A stretch of DNA of 5,946 bases from positions 1 to 5,946 of the forward strand of contig CAINVI010000122.1 of the NCBI GenBank assembly GCA_903854075.1. The letters run 5' to 3'. The notes below the pieces were generated by a model, which saw only the letters and a program-made list of their open reading frames with translations, did no database searches and was not told where the DNA came from. How positions within the stretch are numbered: the stretch's first letter is position 1; each line of letters starts with the position of its first letter. The translations under genes were made by a program, and so were the position numbers. Below, one piece after another: positions 1 to 5,946 of the stretch. This stretch comes from Candidatus Pollutiaquabacter sp. Its GTDB lineage: Bacteria; Bacteroidota; Bacteroidia; AKYH767-A; 2013-40CM-41-45.

Positions 1-1
1 A

Positions 2-2023
2 CCCAAAGGCAACGGCGGAAAAAAAGGCTTTTCAAACGGTCCGCGTTTTAGGTTCAATTTTTACTGGATTTACGGTATCCTGATTGCCGGCCTGCTCATC
101 ACCCAAATGTTTACCTGGGATGTCGGCGAACGCAAAACCACCATCGACACGTTTGAAAAGAGCATGTTGCTCACCAAGGACGTCAAGAAAATTGAAGTCA
201 TTGGAAAGATCGCACATATCACGATCAAAAGTGATAAGCTCAAAGAAGACAAGTACAAGGATATTCGTACCAAAACCTGGGGAAACACCGAAAATCCCGG
301 GCCCCACTATTTTCTGAATACAGGACCGGAAGAGCGATTTGCACAACGGGTAGAAGAAGCACAGAAAGACTTTCTGCCGGAAGAAAAAGTTTCCATTGAT
401 TACGGTCAAGAAGAAACTTCCTATTGGGAAGTATTACTCTCTTACCTATTGCCTTTCGGTATCATCATGCTGCTGTTCATGTTTCTCATGCGGCGTATGG
501 GCGGCGGAGCGGCCGGTGGTGGTAGTCAAATCTTCAATATCGGAAAATCAAAGGCCCAGCTCTTCGACAAAGAACTGCAGGTGAAAATCACCTTCAACGA
601 TGTTGCCGGACTGGAAGAAGCGAAAGTCGAAGTGATGGAAATCGTCGACTTCCTGAAAAACCCTAAAAAGTACACCACCTTAGGTGGTAAGATTCCCCGC
701 GGCGCATTGCTGGTGGGTCCTCCGGGAACCGGAAAGACCCTGCTCGCAAAAGCCATGGCCGGTGAAGCGCAGGTACCGTTCTTCTCCCTCTCCGGTTCCG
801 ATTTCGTGGAAATGTTCGTCGGTGTAGGTGCCTCCCGGGTTCGCGACCTTTTCCGCCAAGCCAAAGAAAAAGCGCCGTGCATCATCTTCATCGATGAAAT
901 TGATGCTATCGGTCGTGCCCGCGGAAAATCTCCTTCTTTCAGCTCCAACGACGAGCGGGAAAGCACACTGAACCAGTTGCTCACCGAGATGGATGGATTT
1001 GGCAGCAACTCCGGTGTCATTGTAATTGCAGCAACCAACCGTGCCGACATTCTTGACCGCGCCTTGTTGCGTCCGGGTCGTTTCGACCGCCAGATCTATG
1101 TGGAGCTACCTGACTTGAATGGCCGTAAAGCCATCTTCAACGTACACCTGAAGCCACTGAAAATCAACGACACTCTTGATATCGACTTCCTGGCACGTCA
1201 GACACCGGGTTTCTCCGGCGCCGACATCGCGAATGTCTGCAACGAAGCCGCATTGATCGCCGCACGGAAAAACAAACATGTCATCGAAAAACAGGATTTC
1301 CTGGATGCCATTGACCGCATTATCGGCGGACTCGAAAAGAAGAATAAGATCATTTCCGCACAGGAGAAAAAAGTGATTGCCTTTCATGAAGCCGGTCACG
1401 CATCCGTAAGCTGGCTGCTCGAACACGCATCGCCACTCGTCAAAGTCACTATCGTTCCCCGGGGCAACTCGTTGGGTGCAGCCTGGTACTTGCCCGAAGA
1501 ACGTCAGATCACTACGCGCGACCAATTGCTTGATGAAATCTGTGCTGCCCTTGGCGGACGCGCAGCTGAAGATGTAGTCTTCGGAAAAGTTTCCACCGGC
1601 GCGCTGAGCGATTTGGAGAAAATCACCAAGCAGGCCTATGCTATGGTTACTATCTACGGACTGAACGACAAAATCGGAAACATCAGTTTCTACGACTCCA
1701 GCGGTCAGCAGGAATACTCCTTCGGAAAACCGTACAGTGAGCAAACCGCACAGATCATCGACCAGGAAGTAAAAAAACTGATCGACGAAGCATACCATCG
1801 TACTACTACGCTGTTGACGGATAACAAAGATCAACTGACACAACTCGCTACCAGATTGCTGGAGAAAGAGGTGCTCTTCAAAGAAGACCTCGAACAGATT
1901 TTTGGGAAGCGGAAATGGGAAGAGAAAGAACTCGCTGCTCCTGTGCAGCCATCCTCGAACGGACATGCCGACACAACGCCGGTGCTGCCCGAACCAGCAG
2001 AGGACACTGATCGCGAAATTTGA
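2..2023 (+). CDS. ftsH: ATP-dependent zinc metalloprotease FtsH, 5'-truncated by window edge
   Basis: Membrane-anchored AAA+ protease that unfolds and degrades misfolded membrane proteins and selected cytosolic regulators as a hexamer. The frame is open to the left edge, so the true start is outside; numbering here takes the codon at 2-4 as residue 1 (673 visible). A basic Gly-rich N-terminus precedes TM1 (about 19-38), then a non-cytoplasmic domain of about 100 residues, TM2 (about 146-163) and a Gly-rich linker. The AAA domain has Walker A GPPGTGKT (239-246, nt 716-739), Walker B IIFIDE (294-299, nt 881-898), the FVGVGASR pore region, and a second region of homology ending in RPGRFDR (nt about 1070-1090). 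The protease domain has the zinc motif HEAGH (462-466, nt 1385-1399), with Asp537 (nt 1610-1612) as likely third zinc ligand. All key residues are intact. The charged, Pro-rich C-terminal tail looks variable. The ATG at 107 lies inside TM1 and is not the start. A terminator follows directly. Confidence 0.98.
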   Translation, partial: PKGNGGKKGFSNGPRFRFNFYWIYGILIAGLLITQMFTWDVGERKTTIDTFEKSMLLTKDVKKIEVIGKIAHITIKSDKLKEDKYKDIRTKTWGNTENPGPHYFLNTGPEERFAQRVEEAQKDFLPEEKVSIDYGQEETSYWEVLLSYLLPFGIIMLLFMFLMRRMGGGAAGGGSQIFNIGKSKAQLFDKELQVKITFNDVAGLEEAKVEVMEIVDFLKNPKKYTTLGGKIPRGALLVGPPGTGKTLLAKAMAGEAQVPFFSLSGSDFVEMFVGVGASRVRDLFRQAKEKAPCIIFIDEIDAIGRARGKSPSFSSNDERESTLNQLLTEMDGFGSNSGVIVIAATNRADILDRALLRPGRFDRQIYVELPDLNGRKAIFNVHLKPLKINDTLDIDFLARQTPGFSGADIANVCNEAALIAARKNKHVIEKQDFLDAIDRIIGGLEKKNKIISAQEKKVIAFHEAGHASVSWLLEHASPLVKVTIVPRGNSLGAAWYLPEERQITTRDQLLDEICAALGGRAAEDVVFGKVSTGALSDLEKITKQAYAMVTIYGLNDKIGNISFYDSSGQQEYSFGKPYSEQTAQIIDQEVKKLIDEAYHRTTTLLTDNKDQLTQLATRLLEKEVLFKEDLEQIFGKRKWEEKELAAPVQPSSNGHADTTPVLPEPAEDTDREI

Positions 2024-2025
2024 TC

Positions 2026-2062
2026 AAAAGGGGGCTGAGTAATCAGCCCCTTTTTCGTTTTT
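2026..2062 (+). terminator. Rho-independent terminator of ftsH
   Basis: A perfect 8-bp GC-rich stem, GGGGCTGA (2031-2038) with TCAGCCCC (2043-2050), closes a GTAA loop (2039-2042), which is a GNRA-type tetraloop in RNA. The stem can extend by a G-U pair (2030/2051) and four A-U pairs (2026-2029 with 2052-2055), to about 13 bp. A T-rich tract with two T5 runs split by CG runs to 2062. It begins two bases after the ftsH stop codon, so it should end the ftsH transcript and separate it from the LUD/DUF2007/cdsA unit. Confidence 0.93.
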
Positions 2063-2099
2063 AAACTTCGCTTCCAGGACAGGTTAACGCAAACTTCAT

Positions 2100-2107
2100 T
2101 ACCTTCG
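2100..2107 (+). promoter_or_regulatory. Possible Bacteroidota -7 promoter element (TACCTTCG)
   Basis: The octamer matches the Bacteroidota -7 consensus TAnnTTTG at all but one fixed position (C for the third T). It sits between the ftsH terminator and the LUD gene, where a new promoter is expected because the terminator should block read-through. No clear TTTG/TTG element is visible about 20 bases upstream. If used, transcription would start at about 2111-2115, leaving almost no 5' leader before the ATG at 2115. The call rests on one degenerate motif plus position. Confidence 0.4.
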
Positions 2108-2114
2108 TTCAACC

Positions 2115-2768
2115 ATGCAAGTTCGTATCGCCAAAGAACAGATGCTGAAGCGGATCCGGCAAGCGCTGATCGAAAAAACTGATCCGCAATATCCATCGTT
2201 GGACTGGGAAAAGAACGTCTACTCCACAGACAACGACATTTCCCCAGAGGAACAATTTGCATTGTCCTTCACCAAAGTAGGTGGCCATTTTACGTTTTGC
2301 GAAAACGAGCTAGAAGCGGTTGAACAGTTGATCAAAATTGCGGAAGGCAACGGCTGGAAAAAATTCTACTGCTGGGAAAAGCAACTGCAACACTTGCTGG
2401 ATCAGGTTGAGTTTCCGTATACCGATACAAAAGACGAATTTCCGGAAGGCATGGTCGGCATCACCACCTGTGAAGCACTGATCAGTCGATTGGGCAGCGT
2501 AATCGTTTCCTCGGCCATCGGATCCGGGCGCAGGCTCTTTGTAGCACCGACATTTCATATTGTCATCGCACGACTGCATCAAGTGGTCCCTGAACTCAAA
2601 GACGCGTTGCATCTTATCCGTGAAAAATACGGTGACCAACAAATGCCATCCATGATTGCAGCACTGACCGGTCCGAGTCGGACTGCAGATATTGAAAAGA
2701 CACTCGTGACACCAGCACACGGACCGGAAGAGATACACGTCTTCCTGATCGACGAACCCGTACACTGA
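2115..2768 (+). CDS. LUD-domain protein (LutC/YkgG family), stand-alone
   Basis: 217-residue soluble protein of the LUD (LutC/YkgG, formerly DUF162) family. The diagnostic part is the C-terminus: TGPSRTADIEKTL at 185-197, then AHGPEEIHVFLID at 201-213, matching the family's 'GPSRTADIE...GxHGPxxxHVxL' ending. The central GITTCEALISRLGSVIV stretch fits the glycine-containing core of the fold. There is no signal peptide, TM segment or Cys-rich iron-sulfur motif. LutC acts with LutA and LutB in L-lactate oxidation, but neither partner is present here, so that function should not be assumed and I give no gene symbol. The ATG at 2115 is the first start after the ftsH terminator and yields a normal family length. 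No Shine-Dalgarno motif is seen. The DUF2007 gene begins two bases after its stop, so the two are almost certainly co-transcribed. Confidence 0.9.
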   Translation: MQVRIAKEQMLKRIRQALIEKTDPQYPSLDWEKNVYSTDNDISPEEQFALSFTKVGGHFTFCENELEAVEQLIKIAEGNGWKKFYCWEKQLQHLLDQVEFPYTDTKDEFPEGMVGITTCEALISRLGSVIVSSAIGSGRRLFVAPTFHIVIARLHQVVPELKDALHLIREKYGDQQMPSMIAALTGPSRTADIEKTLVTPAHGPEEIHVFLIDEPVH

Positions 2769-2770
2769 AA

Positions 2771-2974
2771 ATGATGAAGGACTGGGAACGAATCTATATT
2801 GCCGGCCATCTTCACCAGGCTGAAATCGTAAAAGCGGTGCTGGAAGACTATAGCATCGAAGCTTCCATCATCGACAAACGCGACTCCAGCTATCTCTTCG
2901 GAGATGCAGAAGTTTATGTACAACAAAAAGATGTAGCCGAAGCACGGCGCATCATCACCGAACATCATCTGTGA
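2771..2974 (+). CDS. Small DUF2007-type protein (putative signal-transducing family)
   Basis: 67-residue protein that I recognise as DUF2007-like, a family annotated as 'putative prokaryotic signal transducing protein' on little experimental basis. Visible marks are WERIYIAGHLHQAEIVKAVLE (helix that in this family follows the first strand), then IIDKRDSSYLFGDAEVYV and a C-terminal helix EARRIITEH. The pattern suggests a small single alpha/beta domain. There is no signal peptide, TM segment or cysteine. Two ATG codons occur in tandem (2771 and 2774); either could start it. It starts 2 bases after the LUD stop, and its TGA overlaps the GTG start of cdsA in GTGA (2971-2974), so translation of all three genes is probably coupled. 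Its place upstream of cdsA hints at a link to membrane lipid supply, which is inference only. Confidence 0.85.
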   Translation: MMKDWERIYIAGHLHQAEIVKAVLEDYSIEASIIDKRDSSYLFGDAEVYVQQKDVAEARRIITEHHL

Positions 2975-3789
2975 GCAACCTTACCCAACGTATCATCACA
3001 GCGCTTATCGGCGCATCATTCGTCATCACGGCTATCCTTTATGATGAATTTACATTTCTCTTGCTACTACTGTTGATCACGCTGCTTGGTGTCTACGAAT
3101 TTTATCACTTATTGAAACAGGATGGCGTCGAACCACAGGTGATTCCGGGCCTTTCGATTGCTGCATTGCCGTTCCTCTCCCCCGTTCTACAGAGCGGAGC
3201 GGGAATACCGTTGAATCTCTTGCCACTTTTGCTTATTCTGCCGTATATCATTTTCATTCGAGAACTGTATACCAAATCCGCCAAGCCATTCACCAATATT
3301 GCCCTTACCTTGCTGGGACCTATTTACCTTTCGTTCCCGCTGTTTCTGTTCTACCTCTATTCGTTTCAGGGAAACGATCCTGACAACTACCATCCGTACA
3401 ACGTCCTTGGGTATCTTTTCATCCTTTGGGCCAGCGATACCGGCGCCTATTTTGCCGGACGTTTTCTTGGAAAACACAAATTATTCGAACGGATATCGCC
3501 GAAAAAAACCTGGGAAGGTTTTTTTGGTGGACTTATCCTGGCAGTAGCAGTTGCTTTGCTCATCAGCAACTATTACACCGGATTCGATCGGATGACATGG
3601 ATTGCTATTGCTTTGATCATCGTCATTACCGGCGCACTAGGCGATCTGGTTGAGTCTTTATTCAAACGAAGTATCGCCATTAAAGACTCCGGCAATATCC
3701 TTCCGGGCCATGGCGGCATCCTGGACCGCTTCGACGGCCTATTCATTTCCGCTCCTTTTGTTTTCGTCTACTTGCTGTTGTTTCAGTAA
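2971..3789 (+). CDS. cdsA: Phosphatidate cytidylyltransferase (CDP-diacylglycerol synthase)
   Basis: Integral inner-membrane enzyme making CDP-diacylglycerol from phosphatidic acid and CTP, the precursor of all CDP-DAG-derived phospholipids. The 272 residues fit the family. About eight or nine hydrophobic segments run from residue 9 to the C-terminus. The full CDS family signature lies at 229-255 (nt 3655-3735): S229, K232-R233, K238-D239, then PGHGGILDRFD at 245-255. Upstream are WASDTGAYFAGR (from 153) and SPKKTWEG (about 177-184), both conserved in active enzymes. The GTG start at 2971 was chosen because it gives the typical N-terminus (polar residues, then the first TM helix) and overlaps the previous stop by 4 bases; no suitable ATG lies nearby. 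It is the last gene of the LUD/DUF2007/cdsA unit. psd follows after 100 bases and carries the same pathway forward. Confidence 0.97.
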   Translation: MSNLTQRIITALIGASFVITAILYDEFTFLLLLLLITLLGVYEFYHLLKQDGVEPQVIPGLSIAALPFLSPVLQSGAGIPLNLLPLLLILPYIIFIRELYTKSAKPFTNIALTLLGPIYLSFPLFLFYLYSFQGNDPDNYHPYNVLGYLFILWASDTGAYFAGRFLGKHKLFERISPKKTWEGFFGGLILAVAVALLISNYYTGFDRMTWIAIALIIVITGALGDLVESLFKRSIAIKDSGNILPGHGGILDRFDGLFISAPFVFVYLLLFQ

Positions 3790-3856
3790 GTACGAAATAG
3801 ACGTTGAGCTGTGGGAAAGTTTCATGGAGGACCCGCATCCGCGGCTACCAACGCTG

Positions 3857-3864
3857 TAAATTTG
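3857..3864 (+). promoter_or_regulatory. Possible Bacteroidota -7 element (TAAATTTG) upstream of psd
   Basis: The octamer is a perfect match to the Bacteroidota -7 consensus TAnnTTTG. It lies in the 100-base gap between cdsA and psd, 25 bases before the psd ATG, implying a leader of roughly 20 bases. No clear TTG/TTTG element is visible at the usual -33 spacing, which weakens the call. No intrinsic terminator is visible after cdsA, so psd could be served both by this promoter and by read-through from upstream. Confidence 0.5.
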
Positions 3865-3889
3865 CTTCCGTAATTATATTTCATTCCCT

Positions 3890-4552
3890 ATGTTTCGTCT
3901 TCACCGCGAAGGAACTCCTTCGATCATCATCACGATACTGGTCACCGGCGGATTACTGCTACTCAGTAATCAATTTCTAACCGGCTTTCCCTGGTTGCAA
4001 GGACTTGTCGCCCTGGTCTGTGCATTCCTGTTGGTGATGATCCTGCAATTTTTCAGAAATCCAAAAAGAACTACCGTTTGTACAGGCCATCAGGTAGTAT
4101 GCCCGGCCGACGGAAAAGTGGTCGTCATCGAGGAAACAGAAGAAAACGAATTCTTCAAAGACAAGCGTTTGCAGGTTTCTATTTTCATGTCGCCGATCAA
4201 CGTGCACGTCAACCGTTACCCGCTAAGCGGTGAAGTCGTTTACAGTAAATACCATCCTGGTCTCTACCTGGTCGCCTGGCATCCGAAATCATCTACCGAA
4301 AATGAGCGAACAACGGTGGTGGTAAAGTCAGATAACGGAACGCCGGTTTTATTTCGTCAGATTGCCGGTGCATTAGCGCGACGCATTGTTTGCTATGCGA
4401 AAGTGGCCGACAAGGCCGTTGCCGGCGAAGAATTCGGATTCATTAAATTCGGATCACGCGTTGATCTCTTTTTCCCGCTTGGCACAAAAATAAATGTACA
4501 ACTGAATCAGGTAGTACGCGGCGGCGAAACAATTTTAGCGGAGTTGTCCTGA
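3890..4552 (+). CDS. psd: Phosphatidylserine decarboxylase, short pyruvoyl form
   Basis: Membrane-associated enzyme converting phosphatidylserine to phosphatidylethanolamine. At 220 residues it belongs to the short 'PSD-A' group rather than the roughly 320-residue E. coli type. Two hydrophobic segments (about 11-27 and 33-53) anchor the N-terminus, followed by FFRNP. Catalytic features are Asp74 in CPADG, His106 in NVHVNRYP, and the self-cleavage site FGS at 187-189 (nt 4448-4456). Cleavage between Gly188 and Ser189 would give a beta chain of 188 residues and an alpha chain of 32 with the pyruvoyl group made from Ser189. The conserved NER is at 138-140. The ATG at 3890 leaves both TM segments intact and follows a TAnnTTTG element by 25 bases. 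Its substrate comes from CDP-DAG, the CdsA product, through phosphatidylserine synthase, which is not in the window. Confidence 0.96.
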   Translation: MFRLHREGTPSIIITILVTGGLLLLSNQFLTGFPWLQGLVALVCAFLLVMILQFFRNPKRTTVCTGHQVVCPADGKVVVIEETEENEFFKDKRLQVSIFMSPINVHVNRYPLSGEVVYSKYHPGLYLVAWHPKSSTENERTTVVVKSDNGTPVLFRQIAGALARRIVCYAKVADKAVAGEEFGFIKFGSRVDLFFPLGTKINVQLNQVVRGGETILAELS

Positions 4553-4591
4553 GAACAACACCACGTTTCCAAGATTTGCTTTCTTTACAGA

Positions 4592-5002
4592 TTAGCGGGT
4601 AGCTGTTGCCGTTCGCTGATCAACATCCTGACCATCGCGAATGGTAAATGTAAAGCTCAGGGTGCCGTCCGAACGGTAAGATCCTGATCCTTGCAGTGTG
4701 TCAGAGCCGATGATGTTACGGGGAATACTGATGTTTCCGCCTTCTACGGAAGCAACGACATACGTTCCTTGACCATAGCCATCAAAATTTTGCATAATGA
4801 TTCCATCAGGGGATGAATTCGATGCCGTGATGCTCATGGCGAAATTGATCGGACCTCCAATGGGGCCATCCGAAGAACCATTCCATTGTCCGAGATAATC
4901 CGAACGATCAACCGTCGGATCAACGCCGTCGTCCGGTTCGCAGGCATAAAAAGCCCCGGCAAAGAGGGTAAGCATCGTGAAAAGTAGTATCCGTGAACGC
5001 AT
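4592..5002 (-). CDS. Small predicted secreted lipoprotein, function unknown
   Basis: 136-residue protein with a lipoprotein signal peptide: basic start MRSR, hydrophobic core 5-19, and a probable lipidated Cys21 in FYAC. That lipobox is loose compared with the classical L-A/S-G/A-C, but Bacteroidota tolerate this. Cys21 is followed by EPDD, an acidic stretch like the lipoprotein export signal that sends Bacteroidota lipoproteins to the cell surface. The mature part is rich in Gly, Ser, Thr and alternating hydrophobic residues (YLGQWNGSS; TYVVASVEGGNISIPRN; GSGSYRSDGTLSFTFTIRDG), suggesting an all-beta, lipocalin-like fold as in many small Bacteroidota lipoproteins. There is no Cys after position 21 and no catalytic motif I know. 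It starts 42 bases after the hutU stop on the same strand, so read-through is possible, and converges with psd, 39 bases away. I do not recognise a named family. Confidence 0.82.
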   Translation of the reverse strand: MRSRILLFTMLTLFAGAFYACEPDDGVDPTVDRSDYLGQWNGSSDGPIGGPINFAMSITASNSSPDGIIMQNFDGYGQGTYVVASVEGGNISIPRNIIGSDTLQGSGSYRSDGTLSFTFTIRDGQDVDQRTATATR

Positions 5003-5044
5003 GACGAGAATGATTTACGGTAGGAAGTACAAGAACAATGCCAA

Positions 5045-5946
5045 TTATTTCAATCGTTCGCGGATATCCAACCGGAATTTACGGGCAGTATCTTTAGCAA
5101 TATCGTAACCCGCATCCGCGTGACGAATAACACCCATCGCAGGATCATTGTGCAGTACGCGCTTCAGGCGACGATCGGCATCTGTGGTTCCGTCAGCAAC
5201 GATGACCATTCCCGCGTGAATGGAATAACCCATACCAACGCCGCCACCGTGATGCAACGAAACCCAGCTAGCACCGCCAGCGGTGTTGATTAACGCATTC
5301 AATACCGGCCAATCGGCAATCGCATCCGAACCATCCAACATCGCTTCGGTTTCACGATTCGGAGAAGCCACAGAACCGGTATCGAGGTGGTCACGACCAA
5401 TAACAATAGGCGCTTTCACTTTTCCGGTACGCACAAGTTCGTTGAACAGTAGTCCTGCTTTTTCGCGATCACCCATACCAATCCAGCAAATACGGGAGGG
5501 CAGTCCCTGGAAGGCAATACGCTCTTGCGCCATCTTCATCCAGCGATGAAGTGATTTATTCTCCGGGAATAAATTTAAAATAGCTTCATCGGTAACGCGG
5601 ATATCTTCCGGATCACCAGAAAGAGCAGCCCAGCGGAACGGACCTTTTCCTTCACAGAAAAGCGGACGAATATAGGCCGGAACAAAGCCCGGGAAATCAA
5701 ACGCATTTTTAACGCCACGCTCCAACGCGCGACCACGCAAATTATTTCCGTAGTCGAAGGTGATGGCACCCATCTGCTGTAAATCCAACATCAGCTGAAC
5801 GTGCTCTACCATGGATGCATAACTACGGTCAATATATTCAGCAGGATTGCTTTCACGCAACACATCCGCCTCCGCATTAGTCAGTCCTTCCGGCAGGTAA
5901 CCAACGAGCGGATCGTGCGCAGAGGTTTGATCCGTGAGGACATCCG
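5045..5946 (-). CDS. hutU: Urocanate hydratase (urocanase), C-terminal part, 5'-truncated by window edge
   Basis: Cytosolic NAD+-dependent enzyme adding water to urocanate to give imidazolonepropionate, the second step of histidine degradation. The visible 299 residues are the C-terminal half of a family usually about 550-560 long; the rest lies beyond the right edge. The urocanase signature FQGLPSRICW is exact (nt 5512-5483). Also visible are TDQTSAHDP near the edge, YGNNLRGRA, the active-site region PLFCEGKGPFRW with its conserved Cys at nt 5656-5654 (equivalent to the catalytic-site Cys410 of the Pseudomonas putida enzyme), and the Gly-rich LHHGGGVGMGYSIHAG. The frame is open through to the right edge; a GTG at 5863-5861 lies inside conserved sequence and is not a start. 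No other hut gene is visible. The next gene on this strand encodes a lipoprotein with no evident tie to histidine use. No frameshift or lost residue was seen. Confidence 0.97.
   Translation of the reverse strand, partial: DVLTDQTSAHDPLVGYLPEGLTNAEADVLRESNPAEYIDRSYASMVEHVQLMLDLQQMGAITFDYGNNLRGRALERGVKNAFDFPGFVPAYIRPLFCEGKGPFRWAALSGDPEDIRVTDEAILNLFPENKSLHRWMKMAQERIAFQGLPSRICWIGMGDREKAGLLFNELVRTGKVKAPIVIGRDHLDTGSVASPNRETEAMLDGSDAIADWPVLNALINTAGGASWVSLHHGGGVGMGYSIHAGMVIVADGTTDADRRLKRVLHNDPAMGVIRHADAGYDIAKDTARKFRLDIRERLK

Noticed and set aside
107..109. ATG that could be taken as the ftsH start
   Set aside because: The frame is open to the left edge and the upstream codons encode a basic Gly-rich N-terminus and most of TM1, as expected in FtsH; starting at 107 would delete the first membrane helix.
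526..1050. 174-codon open frame on the - strand opposite the FtsH AAA domain
   Set aside because: It lies wholly antisense to the Walker A/B region; its Ser/Arg-rich product has no known domain.
1106..1966. 286-codon open frame on the - strand opposite ftsH
   Set aside because: It is fully antisense to conserved FtsH sequence. Its translation is Phe- and Cys-rich with no recognisable domain, so it is a shadow of ftsH codon bias.
2310..2765. 151-codon open frame on the - strand opposite the LUD gene
   Set aside because: It overlaps a gene with clear LUD-family motifs; its product is Cys/Phe-rich and unrecognisable.
3833..3844. Short inverted repeat CCGC-ATCC-GCGG between cdsA and psd
   Set aside because: The stem is only 4 bp with no T tract, so it is not a credible terminator or operator; such stems arise often by chance.
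3650..3859. 69-codon + strand frame across the cdsA end into the gap
   Set aside because: Most of it is out of frame with the conserved CdsA signature, and its product has no recognisable features.
5003..5044. Promoter for the lipoprotein gene in the 42-base gap after hutU
   Set aside because: On the - strand I see no acceptable TAnnTTTG element with a TTG partner, so I cannot support a dedicated promoter here.
5283..5549. 88-codon + strand frame inside hutU
   Set aside because: It is antisense to conserved urocanase sequence including the FQGLPSRICW signature; no independent support.
5861..5863. GTG on the - strand as a possible hutU start
   Set aside because: Conserved urocanase sequence (including TDQTSAHDP) continues upstream in the same frame to the window edge, so the gene is simply cut off there.

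Overview
The window looks like ordinary chromosomal DNA from a member of the Bacteroidota. This rests on the gene order ftsH / LUD-domain gene / DUF2007 gene / cdsA / short-form psd, on TAnnTTTG-like promoter elements, on starts without Shine-Dalgarno motifs, and on a small lipoprotein with acidic residues right after its lipobox cysteine. The class or family cannot be fixed from the sequence; a Chitinophagales- or Flavobacteriales-like organism is my guess. Base composition is balanced and even across the window, with no sign of recent transfer. I saw no RNA gene, insertion sequence, CRISPR array or repeat.

Layout. On the + strand, bases 1-2023 hold most of ftsH, the membrane AAA+ protease; its first few codons lie left of the window. 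A strong intrinsic terminator (2026-2062) follows. A tight three-gene unit comes next: a stand-alone LutC/YkgG-like LUD-domain protein (2115-2768), a 67-residue DUF2007 protein (2771-2974, 2 bases after the LUD gene) and cdsA for CDP-diacylglycerol synthase (2971-3789, GTG start overlapping the DUF2007 stop by 4 bases). After a 100-base gap with a perfect TAnnTTTG element comes psd (3890-4552), a short pyruvoyl-type phosphatidylserine decarboxylase.

On the - strand, converging on psd, are a small predicted secreted lipoprotein gene (5002-4592) and, upstream of it, the C-terminal 299 codons of hutU, urocanate hydratase (5946-5045), which runs off the right edge.

How the genes fit together. 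CdsA makes CDP-diacylglycerol and Psd makes phosphatidylethanolamine from phosphatidylserine, so the + strand block is largely membrane phospholipid synthesis beside the membrane quality-control protease FtsH. The missing step between them (phosphatidylserine synthase) is not in the window. The LUD and DUF2007 proteins have no known role in this pathway; their tight coupling to cdsA is the main open question here. HutU belongs to histidine breakdown and seems unrelated.

I found no convincing undescribed system. The findings are modest: the coupled LUD/DUF2007/cdsA unit, a possibly near-leaderless start, the lipoprotein's export-signal-like N-terminus, and a very clean terminator.
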